From assembly GCA_000697665.1 (NCBI GenBank), contig KL197780.1:25204-89203 (forward strand): a DNA stretch of 64,000 nt. The letters are read 5' to 3'. This DNA comes from Jaapia argillacea MUCL 33604. Taxonomy: Eukaryota > Basidiomycota > Agaricomycetes > Jaapiales > Jaapiaceae. The notes beneath the pieces are model-generated. The model did no database searches, was not told the origin of the DNA, and saw only the letters and a list, made by a program, of their open reading frames with translations. Shown in pieces: positions 10,930 through 22,194 of the stretch. Every line of letters starts with the position of its first letter. The first letter of the stretch is position 1. A program made the position numbers and the translations under genes.

Positions 10930-13915
10930 ATGTCCTCAGACACACTCATCGCGTCCTCGTCGCCTCCACTAACTCCTAAACGTTTCGTCTGTCTTCCCGC
11001 TCCTTCAAAACCCCGCAAACCCAAACCTCCGTTCCGTGTCCCGCCCTCCCTCAGACTCAAACTCCTCCCATCACACCTCACAGCTCTCGCTTCCGTCTGG
11101 GGAAAGGACCCTCGAGTGCCTACTCTAGATAGTAGGAGGAGCTGGGCTTTAGCCAGGGGTGTCGAACCTGCTGCTGTGCATGCGTGGTTTGGGAGGAGGA
11201 AAAAGAGGAGTGTGGAAGGGACTTATGAGTTGGGAGTTGATGATGGGTTGCAGGAGGAGGTTGTGGAAGTTATGGTTAAGAGAGAGGAGATTGAGGAAGG
11301 GTATGATTCCGATGAGCCACTCGCAAAACGGAGGAGGATGAACCGGGTTGCCGTCCAGGCGGCTGTCGATGTTGTACCCCAAATGGAGATTCAAGAGCCT
11401 CTTACCGAAGAAAATGCTGCGAGTACCCCTCGTCCGTCTTCTCCTACCCTAACCCTCCTGGATGAACACGAGCGTCCTTCTGATGTCACGCAACCTCAAC
11501 GCTCCGTCAAGTCCTCGTTGATCTTCGTCACTCCTTCTCGTCCTACACTGTATATCCCGTCTCGTCGAACTTTGGAGACCTTCTATCTGGATTCCGATCT
11601 CACTGGACTGGGTTCTACACCTGTTTTCGGCGCATACACTCCTTCACGACACGCATATACCCCGGTTAGGGACCGGGCTCCCCAACCAACTCGCGCATAT
11701 ACCCGCCAAACTCATGCATATACCCACTCAACTCACGTATATACCCCATCAAGTCAAGCATATACTCACTCAAACGACTCAATTACAACTCCAAAATACG
11801 ATCTAGACCCTCTTCTCCTCCCATTCCCTTCTTCTCATCCCTCTTCTGGGCTCCATAGGACTGCTACCCTCGGTTCTCACAACACCGCTTTGCTCACTAA
11901 TCTTGTCGGCCCTCATCCTGATCCCTCTGCTGATTTCTGGGCTCTTGCTAATCCTCGTCTCACTACTGATTCATCTACTGCTGCTGTTCCCAATGTTCTA
12001 ACCCCGCTTTCTGGTCCTGTTGCTCGATCTCTGACTCCACTCTCAACTCCCTCTCTCTTCGAGGATCTGCCAACTCTTTCATCTCCTCTCCCTCCATCTA
12101 GTTTCCCTAACTCTCCGGTCCTTGCACCTTCGTCTCCTCCTCCCATCGCTTTTGAACCTCGCGTGGAATTGGTGGACACTCCGGCTATACCTTCGGACCC
12201 GATGCCCCTAGATCTCACAATCCGATCCTCTTCGTCGACTCAGGTAAATCTCTCGGACGATACCAAGCTCGACACTCTCAATGAAGTCGCTTTGAATCCG
12301 TATCCGTTCGATTCGTTGGACTCTCTGTCGGCTCCTGGAGCGTTGGAAAGTGTATTGACTCTTGGCTCATTGGAGAACGTGTCGACTCTCGGAGCACTGG
12401 AAGGTCTTTCGGCCCTCAAGACTTTTGAAGATCCTTTCGAACTCAAGGTCTGCGAACGAGGAAGTGGGGAAGGGTATACGTGCTCTTTATGTTCGCCCTC
12501 GCTTGTTCTTGAACGAAGTTTGGAAGATAATCAAGTTGGAGAGGGGTACGAGGGAAGGCAGGAAGGTACGTTCTTACTTGCTCTATCCCTCGCTTTTGCT
12601 CCTAGTTTGCGACTTTTGATTTGGACGGCTTTGCGTTCGATTTCTTCATTTGGGCTGTCGCTCTAGTCTCATCTCAAATTCTTGGTCCACCTGCGACGTT
12701 CTCGTTGGTTTCTCTCTGGATTTCGTCATTGTGTCTCCCCTCATTTATTATCTCCTTGCTCGTTTGCTGTTGGTTTCAAGCTTGTTTCGTTTCCTGTTTA
12801 TCGAGTTTCGTTGGACGAGGGGGTGGGTGTGGTCGACCCCAACTATATCCCCTTTTTCATCGTTTCCTTTTCTCATTCAGCCCTGGCATCTTTGATCCCT
12901 ACTCGTTTCTCAGTCTCGTCTTCCTCTCGTTTTTGGGCGGAGCCTGTAGGAGTGGGCAAGAGATACGCTTGCCTATCAATCGCTAATGACGTGTTTGGTT
13001 CGGTTGAGTTTTCAACCAGGATTCCTTTTGGCCATCGTTGCACTTGTTCTGGTTCATTTTGGTCCCTCAGAAGTTGCTTTCTCCATATTCACGTCTATCC
13101 CCATGAGTCAGGGGTCTCGGGCGTGCTCTCGTTGACTTTTTTTGCTCATTGCTTTCGTTTCCGCCATCGCTTTTCATCACCTCGCCTCTCACAGTATCCC
13201 TGATCTAACACCGACACTCGTCACCCTTCTTTAGCTCCAACTACATCGTTTACATCCCTACCGACGGAATCTCAACCGAAGGAAGGAGAAACCAATGCTC
13301 TAAACAAGAATCGCACAAAAGGTCCCGTTCCGAAACGTCTCCTCAAAACACACTCCTCTCAATCTTTCTTTCAAGACACACAAAGATCAATTGACACACC
13401 AATCCCAACGATCAAGCTCCCCTTCTCATCTTGTGTCATACCCCTGTACGATCCCTCTACCTGGTCCACGACGCAAAGTGGAGAACCAGGTTGTCCGCCA
13501 TACTTTCCCACTAAATCAAGCTCTTCTCCAACGAAGGATAGGAACTTTGGTGTTCAGCGGGAGGGGGAGGAGTTACCGAGCTTAGTGGATATACATCGAC
13601 GGAAGGATCGAGCGAGGGGTCTAGGTGGAGGTTTGAGCTTGTGTGAATGTGAATGTTCGTCGAGCTCCGGGAGAGGTTTTGGAGAGGAGGGAATGTGGGA
13701 GTTGAGTGCGTTGCCTTGGTTAGGTCGTTCGCCTGATTTCCCCGAAGGTGAGTCTTTTATCCGATCTATCCTCATTGATATTTTGGGTTGACTCCAGTTG
13801 AGGCTTAGATCTTCGGCGCCGGGGAAAGAGCGGTGTGTTGGGCAGTGCGTATACCTGTGGTTATGAGGCTGCTCTTTGCAGTTTGGGACTGGGGTTGAAA
13901 GGGGGGAGCGAGTGA
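10930..13915 (+). CDS. Homeodomain-like protein with atypical recognition helix
   Basis: Exons 10930-12565, 13235-13747 and 13809-13915 join in phase (1+2 both times) into 751 residues. Residues 37-95 resemble a homeodomain: basic arm (KPRKPKPPF), helix 1 with LTAL...W57, and helix 3 VHAWFGRRKKR (83-93). W86, F87 and the following basic cluster are kept, but the near-invariant Asn51 is replaced or deleted (WFG-RRK). Spacing suggests a typical (non-TALE) homeodomain, as in HD2-class mating proteins. Residues 235-283 hold a seven-residue repeat (AYTxSxH). The rest is Ser/Thr/Pro-rich and low complexity, as in fungal transcription factors. Intron 1 is long (669 bp) and might contain another exon. 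The terminal exons are supported by a decayed copy at 29363-30330 with matching sequence. A mating-type role is not claimed because the usual MAT neighbours are absent. Confidence 0.65.
11632..11778 (+). repeat. 21-bp coding minisatellite (AYT repeat)
   Basis: A roughly 21-bp unit beginning GCATATAC is repeated about six to seven times in frame inside exon 1 of the homeodomain-like gene. It encodes heptapeptides of the form (A/V)YT(P/H/R)xxH/Q, with one longer spacer unit. The truncated copy at 29550-29680 has the same array in a decayed state. The function is unknown, and array length is likely to vary. Confidence 0.8.
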
Positions 13916-14690
13916 GGCGGTTTGGTTGTGTAGTAGAAATGTCGTGCGTTGAATGAACGGTCGCGTGAGGACTTGCTCCGATTGCTTCAAAGAATGCATA
14001 TACTTGCCATGTATGAAAGTATCTTAGACACAGCCTGACATCAACGCGTTCTGAGGAGAGATGAGTCAAGAATCTCATTCCGAGGCGCTCAGTTGAGTAG
14101 AGACTTGGCAGAGACACGAAATCACTGGCAGTCGGAATCGTTTCGTTTGCATGTTTCTTAACGCGATCCGTGCCGGTGGGCAGTCAAACCGGGTCAACTC
14201 AACACTTACATTAGGTCACCTGGAAAGGCTTTCTGAAATACAGGATGCCAGTTGTAAGATTACTTGCCCGACGCTTGATCAAATGCGGTGACGCTGGGTT
14301 CCGAAATCCGATTCGGAGTCCGACCAACCTTATCGCCGTTTTCCCCCCCAACTATTCAACATTCCGGATATCATCCCTGCCGATTGCTGCATCACATCGT
14401 CCATTATCAACAGAGGATCCCGCGAAGCTTCTGGAACACACTCATCGAGCACTAGCAACGCTCGGTCAGTGGGTATCGCCAGTTGATTGTGAGGGAGCCT
14501 GTTGTGTTCAAGGAGCTGTGTCAAGGTCTCAGAATGTCGCGGCCAAGCAGCCTTGAACCTCCTGGTGATGTGTGCGTAGATATCCGTCCGTCCTTTCCTT
14601 CACTAAAACCGACACATCAGAACCTCATCCTTTACCCCCCAACTTCTCACACCAAAGAATCAGTCCGTTGCTCACCTGGGCGGTTCGCAA
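13916..14690. other. Intergenic region with one small ORF
   Basis: A plus-strand ORF at 14245-14556 (103 codons) begins with an Arg-rich, weakly mitochondrial-like leader but lacks a recognisable domain. It ends just before the F-box gene and could be part of its 5' leader. Nothing else is supported here. Confidence 0.35.
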
Positions 14691-16067
14691 GTGGAGGGAG
14701 AGGAGAACCAGACAGAGCTTCTTATGGAATCGCCGCCAGTCGTATCGCTTATGGATATTTTGCCTCCAGAGTTGGTGGCAAGAATATTTATTTCCTGCCT
14801 CCCCAACTCCCATTACATCGTTCCGGACAGGACCACCGCTCCACTTCTGCTCACCCAAATCTGCAGTCCTTGGAGAATGTTCGCCCTCCAGACCTCCATG
14901 TTATGGTCATCTGCATTCTTGCGCATCACAGATTCTCACATCATCCACAAATCTCAATCGCTCCTGAACATCCTTCGCGAGTGGCTCAGCCGTTCAGGGA
15001 CCTGCCTTATATCGCTCTCCATCGACCATTTTGTCTCCCCTCACTTTCTGCACAGCGTCGTTGACATTGCCACGGACCTTGTCTCCGTTGCAGCACCGCA
15101 TTCACATCGTTGGAAGCGAATATTCCTCCATGTTCCCAACACATGCCTTGACCCTCTGGGGCGTTTGAACGAATCCGCCACCCCCATGTTGGAGGTCCTG
15201 GAACTCAATGAAGCTATAATCGAACCTGATGGCCCTCTCTCCCGCCTAACGATGCTCAGCAATTCACCTCGTCTTCACACGTTGGCACTACTCCAGATAG
15301 CTCCTTCCGTTCAGCTCGCTTTGCCATGGCCGAGTCTGACATCACTGTTTGTCTCATCTTCAGCCTACGGTAGATGTTGGTCGGCATCGCAATGGCTTAA
15401 CGTCCTCGCCCTTGCACCTAATCTCTCGATGTGTACCTTGGCTGTTAGTGGAGTCCAGGATGGGCGCCTCCCAGTTCATCCGGTCACGCTACAAGACTTG
15501 TGCGCTCTGCGGGTGGACTCGCGCCACAGCGTTGGATTGGGGATGCTTTTAGATGGGCTTGTGCTTCCGGACTTGATGATATTTGAGGTTAAGGTCCACT
15601 CTGGATCGTGGCCACATTCCGAAATTACATCCATGATCAAACGATCAGAGTGTTTAATCTACTATTCGACCCTCGAAGGAATGATTGGAGATGCTAGCCA
15701 GATCATCCAATTCCTATTCCTCACGCCATGGCTTTGCGAACTGTCATTTTCCCCCTCGAGTAACTCTCCCGGCATCACAGAGACGCTCCTCTCTGCAATG
15801 ACAATACGCTCTTCCGTTGACGCTGCAACACAACTTGTCCCTAACCTGACCTCCCTCAAATTGTACGACATGCTGAATTTTTCGAAACAATCGCTCAGCC
15901 GCTTAGTTCGCTCACGATGGGACGATAGCCGCCCACCTGGGACGAAGCGGTTAATGCAGGTTACCCTGCATCCAAAACGCTTCTCCTGGCTTGCTCTTGA
16001 TCCGTCGAATTTGGACTTGGAAGGTTGTGTTGAGCAAGGGTTGCGCTTGGACCTTCGCCTTTCATAG
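14691..16067 (+). CDS. F-box / leucine-rich protein
   Basis: A single uninterrupted ORF encodes 458 residues. Residues 17-60 form an F-box core (DILPPELVARIFISCLP, then LLLTQICSPWR and LWSSAFL), the pattern seen in the large agaricomycete F-box families. The remainder is a series of irregular leucine-rich segments (LPWPSLTSL, LVPNLTSLKLYD). Such proteins recruit substrates to SCF ubiquitin ligases through Skp1; the substrate is unknown. The coiled-coil N-terminus common in relatives is missing or very short, so the start could lie further upstream across an intron. The gene appears intact. Confidence 0.75.
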   Translation: MEGEENQTELLMESPPVVSLMDILPPELVARIFISCLPNSHYIVPDRTTAPLLLTQICSPWRMFALQTSMLWSSAFLRITDSHIIHKSQSLLNILREWLSRSGTCLISLSIDHFVSPHFLHSVVDIATDLVSVAAPHSHRWKRIFLHVPNTCLDPLGRLNESATPMLEVLELNEAIIEPDGPLSRLTMLSNSPRLHTLALLQIAPSVQLALPWPSLTSLFVSSSAYGRCWSASQWLNVLALAPNLSMCTLAVSGVQDGRLPVHPVTLQDLCALRVDSRHSVGLGMLLDGLVLPDLMIFEVKVHSGSWPHSEITSMIKRSECLIYYSTLEGMIGDASQIIQFLFLTPWLCELSFSPSSNSPGITETLLSAMTIRSSVDAATQLVPNLTSLKLYDMLNFSKQSLSRLVRSRWDDSRPPGTKRLMQVTLHPKRFSWLALDPSNLDLEGCVEQGLRLDLRLS

Positions 16068-16628
16068 GTCTGGGTGTTTAGTTGGAAATTCGAGCTTGGG
16101 GATGCTGCTGAAGTGACTGAGTCTGTGGCCACAACGTGCTGGATCTGGAGCCAGTGCGGGAGTAAATATCACGTCGGTTGTTTTCCCGGAGTGTATTCGT
16201 ACTTGGCCCACATTGCTTCTCTCTCTACTTCTTTAACCTCATTCTCCTCTCAACAATGTATGGTATAAGTCCGTTAACTCTGCAGACTGCGCAATTGGAA
16301 GGGCAATTAGCGCTGGGAGACACGTGGGACGGGCGCTTATCTCGAAAAGGTTGCGTCATTGCTCTACTGGTGTGTCGCGTCGCTGTGTTGTGGCACTGTA
16401 CAGCAAACCCTCTGCATCGATACCCCATTTCGCGTCGTCCGACACTGTACTTACATCGACTTTGTCTTCGACCGTAACCACCAACCACCGAACAACCGCA
16501 CCTCTAACCATTGGCCGAACCAGAGGTCTCATTCACTCCCTCCTTCAACTCCGCAGCCCCACCGATAATCTCGCTACCTGCTCATCTCGACCCATTCATC
16601 GCCGTCGAATTCCTACGGCGCATTTCTC

Positions 16629-19600
16629 TTGCTTCCGATGGACGGCTACTACTACGGATCATCTTCACTCGGCGATGCACTCACAGACCAATACTCTCTG
16701 CCACCGTCTAACGATCTCACCAACCTCTTATACGCGCCCATTCCCGCATTCGTTTCGAACGATGATCGAAGACTTTTAGAAGAACTCGAGGGTGATGCTC
16801 CCGTTCGATCGTACCGATTGTATTTCCTGTGTGATAGTCTGATAGGTTTCAGTCACTACGAAGATCACGATTGGACCCCGAGGATTCTCGCACACATTCT
16901 CGAGGGCAACAATGATGACCTGGATGTCTGGCTGTGGGTGGATGGAGATGAGACATGGGTGGAGGAACAGGTGTCTCGGCAGGAATTCTTCCTCCCTGAC
17001 TGGGAGTGTTTTGATGGATGGATGACGGACCAGTTCCGACAAGATGCCACTGTCGCACTGCGCCGACGCTGGCGATTGACTTCTTCATCTTCACCCCGTA
17101 ATCATCCTGTGAACGGGGAGTTTTCGGGGAGACAATGTCGGGTTCAAGATGTGACAGATCGTCATTTCAGACTTGCCGCCATACATTGGATACTATCTAC
17201 ATCCGATACAGTGGCAAGTCGTGAAGTTGAATGCGGCCTCCAACCAAGGAGAACTTTCGAGTTGACCAAGCACATTCTCCAGCGATGTTTCAAATCCAAC
17301 CTAACAAGCGAGACCTTCAGTCGATTCTGTAAACAGATGGATCTGAGGGGCCACACTTGCCACCACGGAATGCAGAACTACCTGCCGAGGTGGTGCACCA
17401 TCATCACTTTTCTATCACAGAAAAGTGAAGTAGGAGTGGTTTGTATGAACCGCTTAGATTGCCCTGCTAGGTATGAGCCAAGCTCTGGTGGTGGCCACAT
17501 TGTATCACATTAATTCCCGCCCAGAGACTAACCTCCGTCACCATTGGTCAACTTTCCAGATGATTCCAAGCATCAGAAAGCAGTAACATCCGACAACATG
17601 CATGTTGATGGTCAAGACCTCGCACATCCCGACATACTTTTTGGTGCACTGGTGGCTCATCTTAGCCACATTGATGATGAGAGCATTTCATATATTTCTC
17701 AGCGCCTTGCAGACATCTTTACAATTGAGATGTGGGACACATGCAACAAATACTTGATGAAGCATCTCACTCCGGAACCTCCTAATCTTGGCTATCTTCC
17801 GTGGATAAACTCGTATCCAGATTGGTGCAGAGATGATCTTCATGAATCACTGAGTTATGGTTATTATGGGAAGCTTCGAGAATCAGTCACATGCTACTTA
17901 TCCACCTCCACCTCGTCTAGTTCCACTGGCACTAACTCTCGCACACTTTTTGGTGCGGTTGTGTGGGTTGTATCCGAAACTAGGGATTGGGTAGGCGACG
18001 TGTATCGACTTAACTATTGGTTTAAAATGGTCTCAGAGAGCGTCAACTGCTTTCCTGGTCTTCCAGAGATCAAGATGACTTTGACCATGGCATTGCTCTA
18101 CCAACAGATCACAGAGTCTAGAGTCATCTGTAGCAAAAGTCACGATGTGCCAATCTTCGATTTATATGTTTCTGTTATGGCCTTTCTGAATGAATTGGAG
18201 GTGCTTGAGTCCCTTGAGGAGTGTGTTGATTATTGGGGTTGGAAATGTGTGCTGTGCCACACTGAATCATTAGGGTCTTCTTCAAACACCAAGGATTCTT
18301 CACTGACCAGTTCCCGAGAACCCTCCCTTGAATCTGATCCACAGGCCAGCAATGTCCCCCCCTTCACACAACCCACAGCCCCAAATCCACCTTCTCCAGT
18401 CGCTCCCAGTCAGTCTGTTATCAACCCCACCTTTTATGCCACAGGAATCAGGCATGAGTCTTCAGCGTTTGGAGGGTTGTCTCTGCTAGTGTGGGCCAGC
18501 AACTCAGTCACATATCTGTCTGCACCCTTAGGAGGTAGAGAGAATGTCACATTGCAGGCTTCTGTCAATGCTGTCGATGAAGTTTACTCAATACTACCTA
18601 CACAGGATGACCAGAATCACCCCATGGATTTCTCTGAAGACCTGTCATTCCCATGGACAGATCTCGGCCTTGCAATTGATGGGACATCTGCAGCCACTCA
18701 CCTTCCTGTCTCAAACAATCTAATCATACCTGGATTGGGCGATGCTGTTGGCAGAATTTCAGCCGTTCTCAGAGATCCCAGGTTATCTTTTGCTGACCGT
18801 CAAGCTCTACTGAATGAGGTACAACAAGAACTGGTATAAATATTCAGCCTTATCGCTTAATGCCAGCCTCATTCTGTCGGTGTTCAGATTGATGTTGCCA
18901 GCTTGAATAATTTGTTTATTTCGGTACCCACCGTTGGTCACCTAACCTTGGGCAATGTGAGGCTGTGAGTCTCTCGCTTTCTTGTCATCTACTCCTTGGG
19001 GCTGAATCAGACTTTCTTTTACATGAAGGTCAGAGATTGTTCCTACTGGATTCAGCTTCGAACCCATGAATGAAGATGTTCCACTTGCTGAAAAGAATCA
19101 AGCTATTCAGCATGATGTACCCCCAGTTGAAATTTCTGAAGAGGGTATGACACTTGTCATGAATGATGTTGCTGCCGCTCCGTCTCCTAGGACAGGTGAG
19201 AAGATGAAGGCTAAAAAGGTCAACACTATCAAACTATATTTAAGAATGAAACTAGGTTCGCTGCTTCACTTCCACTTGTCTTTATCTGTTGACATCATGT
19301 CCTTTTCAGAGGAAATCAGAGCCAACCCTCCTGGTGGTGGTGTACCACGGTCAACTCTCCCCCAGCTTGTTAAGAAGTGCAGGTATGAGTTTGTCAACTG
19401 GCCGAAAGATGTGCCAGTCCCAATACCATCAGAGAACAAAGGTATAATGGGTCTACGAGCTAAACAGATCAATTCACTTTACCGAGCCGTTACGAGACAA
19501 GATGAAGCTCGCCAACTTATGTTCCAGCCTATTGGTTCTGGCGGTGAATTCAGATTGTTTGTCTCTTCAAGTAGGACATTGCTAAGGATTGATTTGCAGC

Positions 19601-19831
19601 TCTGGAGGAACAATCGATGGAGGAGAGGGCAGAGAGAATTGGTTCTGGCGGTGAATTCAGATTGTTTGTCTCTTCAAGTAGGACATTGCTAAGGATTGAT
19701 TCGCAGCTCTGGAGGAACAATCGATGGAGGAGAGGGCAGAGAGAATTGGTGCAGGTGGGGAAATGCTGAGGATGCAAGTCTTGACACAAGAGGACTTTTT
19801 AACCTCAGCTTCAATAAATTCAGATCAATAG
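16629..19831 (+). CDS. Large spliced protein of unknown function
   Basis: Exons 16629-17487, 17560-18833, 18888-18964, 19029-19195, 19310-19543, 19600-19650 and 19707-19831 all join in phase (928 residues). I do not recognise a domain. The N-terminal third is acidic and Trp-rich (DDLDVWLWVDGDETW). The middle is Ser/Pro-rich (residues about 530-590). The C-terminus contains EFVNWPKDVPVPIPSENKGI and a short tandem exon repeat, ALEEQSMEERAERIGSG, encoded twice. The same frame continues past the stop at 19829-19831 (TAG) for another 50 protein-like codons (ERAWEKAYKLVSWVFGC), so the C-terminus may have been cut by a nonsense change. The 5' part has normal CpG content whereas the 3' two-thirds is CpG-poor. 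The gene therefore straddles the island border. Confidence 0.55.
19534..19747 (+). repeat. 107-bp tandem duplication of an intron plus exon
   Basis: Units 19534-19640 and 19641-19747 are identical except for one T/C difference (GATTTGCAG versus GATTCGCAG). Each unit comprises a 56-bp intron (GTGAAT...GCAG) and a 51-bp exon. The duplicated exon is a multiple of three and phase 1 at both ends, so splicing inserts 17 residues in frame. The near identity implies a recent event. Confidence 0.9.
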
Positions 19832-20124
19832 TGGCAAGCCTGTCAGTTGTCAATGAGAAGTTTGGCGCTGTTGGTTTGTGGGAGGAGATTGAGTGGGAGA
19901 GACAAGGATGAGAGGGCCTGGGAGAAAGCATACAAATTGGTCTCATGGGTTTTCGGTTGTTTTGGAGTGGAGGATACTCATTCCTAGTTCACAACTTCTT
20001 CATGCTATCAGATTCTGACATTTCATGTTTGGTCTGGACTATGGCATTGATAGACAGCAATTACAAGGGTGTGTTTAAGTCCAAGCCCATAATTGAGTGT
20101 GCAAAAGAGTTGATGAGAAGCGAT
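19832..20124. other. Possible decayed 3' continuation of the upstream gene
   Basis: In the frame of the preceding gene, the sequence after the TAG at 19829-19831 remains open to about 19984 and reads as a plausible protein. Beyond that I see only short AT-rich fragments until the cullin-derived copy begins. Confidence 0.35.
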
Positions 20125-20565
20125 GCTGCTTCCCACAATCAACTGCTGGTTGTCGACAATGACAATGATGGACCTGATACTGAACGCCGCTAACATTCCC
20201 AACCACGTCCAATGGATTTGCTGCTCATCAAGGGCTGTCCAACCCCGTGGCCAAAACCAAGTCCTTGTCCTCCTGCTTCTCTGGAAAAGATAATGCTGAT
20301 TGTTGATGTCGCTTGTGCAGGTCAGGTGAGAGTGTTGGCAAGGGCTCCAAGAGACTCAGGGTGACTGGTACATCTTTCCTCCTCCCTGTCATCAACTTCA
20401 GCCTGCTCACTCTTCCACCATTTTGCAAAAGTCAAACCTCTCACCCAAACATTTTTCAACACCCTGTACATCTGTCTCAAATGCTTGATCAAGATGCTCC
20501 CCAAAAAAATCCTCAACAGAAAAACTCCCTCTCACTTACAAAGGCATATAAATGCAACGATGAAG
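20125..20565 (+). pseudogene. Decayed copy of cullin 5' exons
   Basis: The stretch aligns by eye with 35765-36215 of the intact cullin. Shared blocks include the segment around the start codon, the GATTGTTGATGTCG block in intron 1, and the exon 2 segment encoding SxGKGxKRLxV and the lysine-rich SLKRSI-like run. Frameshifts and CpG-to-TpG changes break the frame. It ends near 20565 and runs directly into a piece of the membrane-protein gene. Confidence 0.75.
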
Positions 20566-20573
20566 ATACATAG

Positions 20574-20712
20574 TGAGCACACCTTTGACTTCCTTTTCCA
20601 TGCTGGTCCTGAAAGAAGGGATGACAATGGGTTGTATGAGACAGTAGGCGGTGAGAGTGATGTAAAGAAGCTCCAAGCTGAGGAAAGCTGTAACATAGAG
20701 CCAAGGATGAAA
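20574..20712 (-). pseudogene. Fragment of the membrane-protein gene
   Basis: Minus-strand translation gives LSLELLYITLTAYC...QPIVIPS...KEVKGVLT, matching LSLELLYLALAAYC...KPIVIPS...KEVKGALT of the gene at 5943-8030. Only the exon with the first membrane helix is clearly kept. The flanking sequence to about 21590 may be further decayed parts but is too degraded to align by eye. Confidence 0.75.
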
Positions 20713-21594
20713 ATAGGGTAGGTGGTCAAGATGAGCTATGGGTAGAGATGACTGGAATGAATAGATTGATCTGACATAGAGGTGCCAATTGAGGGTCAAG
20801 ACTTTGAGTATGACCACATTGATGCTACTTGAGGTAGCTGTAGACTGGCAGACGCAAGGGAAATATAGGTGTTTCATAGGCATAGATGGGACGATGTGAA
20901 CTATTTGGATGGGATTCGGGAATTGGTTGGTTTGGAAGGAATTTGGGAATTGTGGGTAGTATATCCTGGGATGGAGAATGATGTTAGATGTGTCTTGGTT
21001 GGATATGAGATGAATGGTATGAGATGAACAAAATGAACTCTATTCAATCTTTGTCTCACCCCATCTTCGCCGAATGGAACAAATGGACTAGGTAGAGGGG
21101 GTAAAACAACCTGGGATCTTGAATCTGGGGAGATGGCAGGCATTTTTGATGTCGATGGGGTGCATATGAGGTGGGATGGTAATTCAAGCAGTGGCAATGA
21201 TCGGGATGGATAGTAGGAAAGTGGCGGAGATGGTGATGTCTGAGCGGCAAGACCGCTAGCATGGAGTTGTCGCTGTAGAGCACCGTAATGTCCATTCCAC
21301 CACTGTAAGTTGGGGAGAGGGTGGAAATTTTGCTGTTTTTTCAGGGATGACACTTCAGGCAGTTCCTGTGAAACTGAACCAATTTTGGCTTGGCAGTGAC
21401 TGCCAAGACAGGACAATGAGTCAACGTTGGGTGGAAGTTTGGGTGAGAGTTGTGTGTAGAGAGATTCAGAAAGTAATGCAACTCACGGATCAGAGCACGA
21501 GTGGTTCCTCTTCCAACATCAAATATACCCAACATCAGCCAACATTGACCTAAGCACAGACATGGCTCAGTCTCCATGATTCCTATTACATGAG

Positions 21595-21870
21595 GCGATG
21601 GCATACCAAGCAGTTGTGAAAGCTACTGTGATGGCGAAGATTCTGCCGACGAGCACCCAGCTTTTATGTCCTTGTACAAGCCCCACTATGGCAGATATGG
21701 CACTTCAGACAACAACAATTGAACCTGCAGCGAGATTTTGTCATTTGGTGTAAATGCTGTTGGCATACTGAGGAGGCTGGAGGAATTGGGGATTAAGGTA
21801 GGAGGTGAGGAGTCCTTTTTTCAGACATTTGGGATACGATGAGGTCAGCATTGCTTCAACACAGCATTGA
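21595..21870 (-). pseudogene. Gene fragment shared with 32885-33155
   Basis: This block and 32885-33155 are copies of one another (for example CTACTGTGATGG, TTTATGTCCT.GACAAGCCCC and GGGATACGATGA are shared). Minus-strand translation of the better copy is hydrophobic with a motif like LVRGHKAHRG. Proximity to the membrane-protein fragment on the same strand suggests it is a 5' exon of a related membrane gene, but I cannot align it to 8030-8400. Confidence 0.5.
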
Positions 21871-22194
21871 AAACGTAGACGTGAGGCACCGCCAGAAACA
21901 TGAGCTTGGTGGGTCTGGTGGCCCTGGTGCCATACCTGGAGTGGAGTTTTTGATTCTTTTCAAAAACTCTTATAGGAGCCCAAAGGTCCTATACTTCTGT
22001 GGCCAGTGTGGCCAAGTGGGCTTCATCATTTGTTTTGTGTTTTGGCAGGTTGGATTCTGGGCACCAGTTCAATTCTCACTCTGGCCATTGTTTCTGGTGT
22101 AAATCCATGAAAATTTGTTATGAATTTTTTGTACAATATATTTGGCATACCCTAATATACATTGAAGAGACACAGCCTTTCTACTACTTTACTA

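Noticed and set aside
12566-13234. Separate gene in the 669-bp intron of the homeodomain-like gene
   Set aside because: Open stretches here are T-rich and hydrophobic without start context or domain; the flanking exons join in perfect phase.
8450-13915. Mating-type A (HD1/HD2) locus
   Set aside because: Only one gene has a homeodomain-like motif, it lacks Asn51, the pair is not divergent, and no mitochondrial intermediate peptidase or beta-flanking gene is visible.
13554-14117. Minus-strand ORF of 187 codons
   Set aside because: It overlaps exons 2 and 3 of the homeodomain-like gene, whose frame is supported by phase and by the truncated copy.
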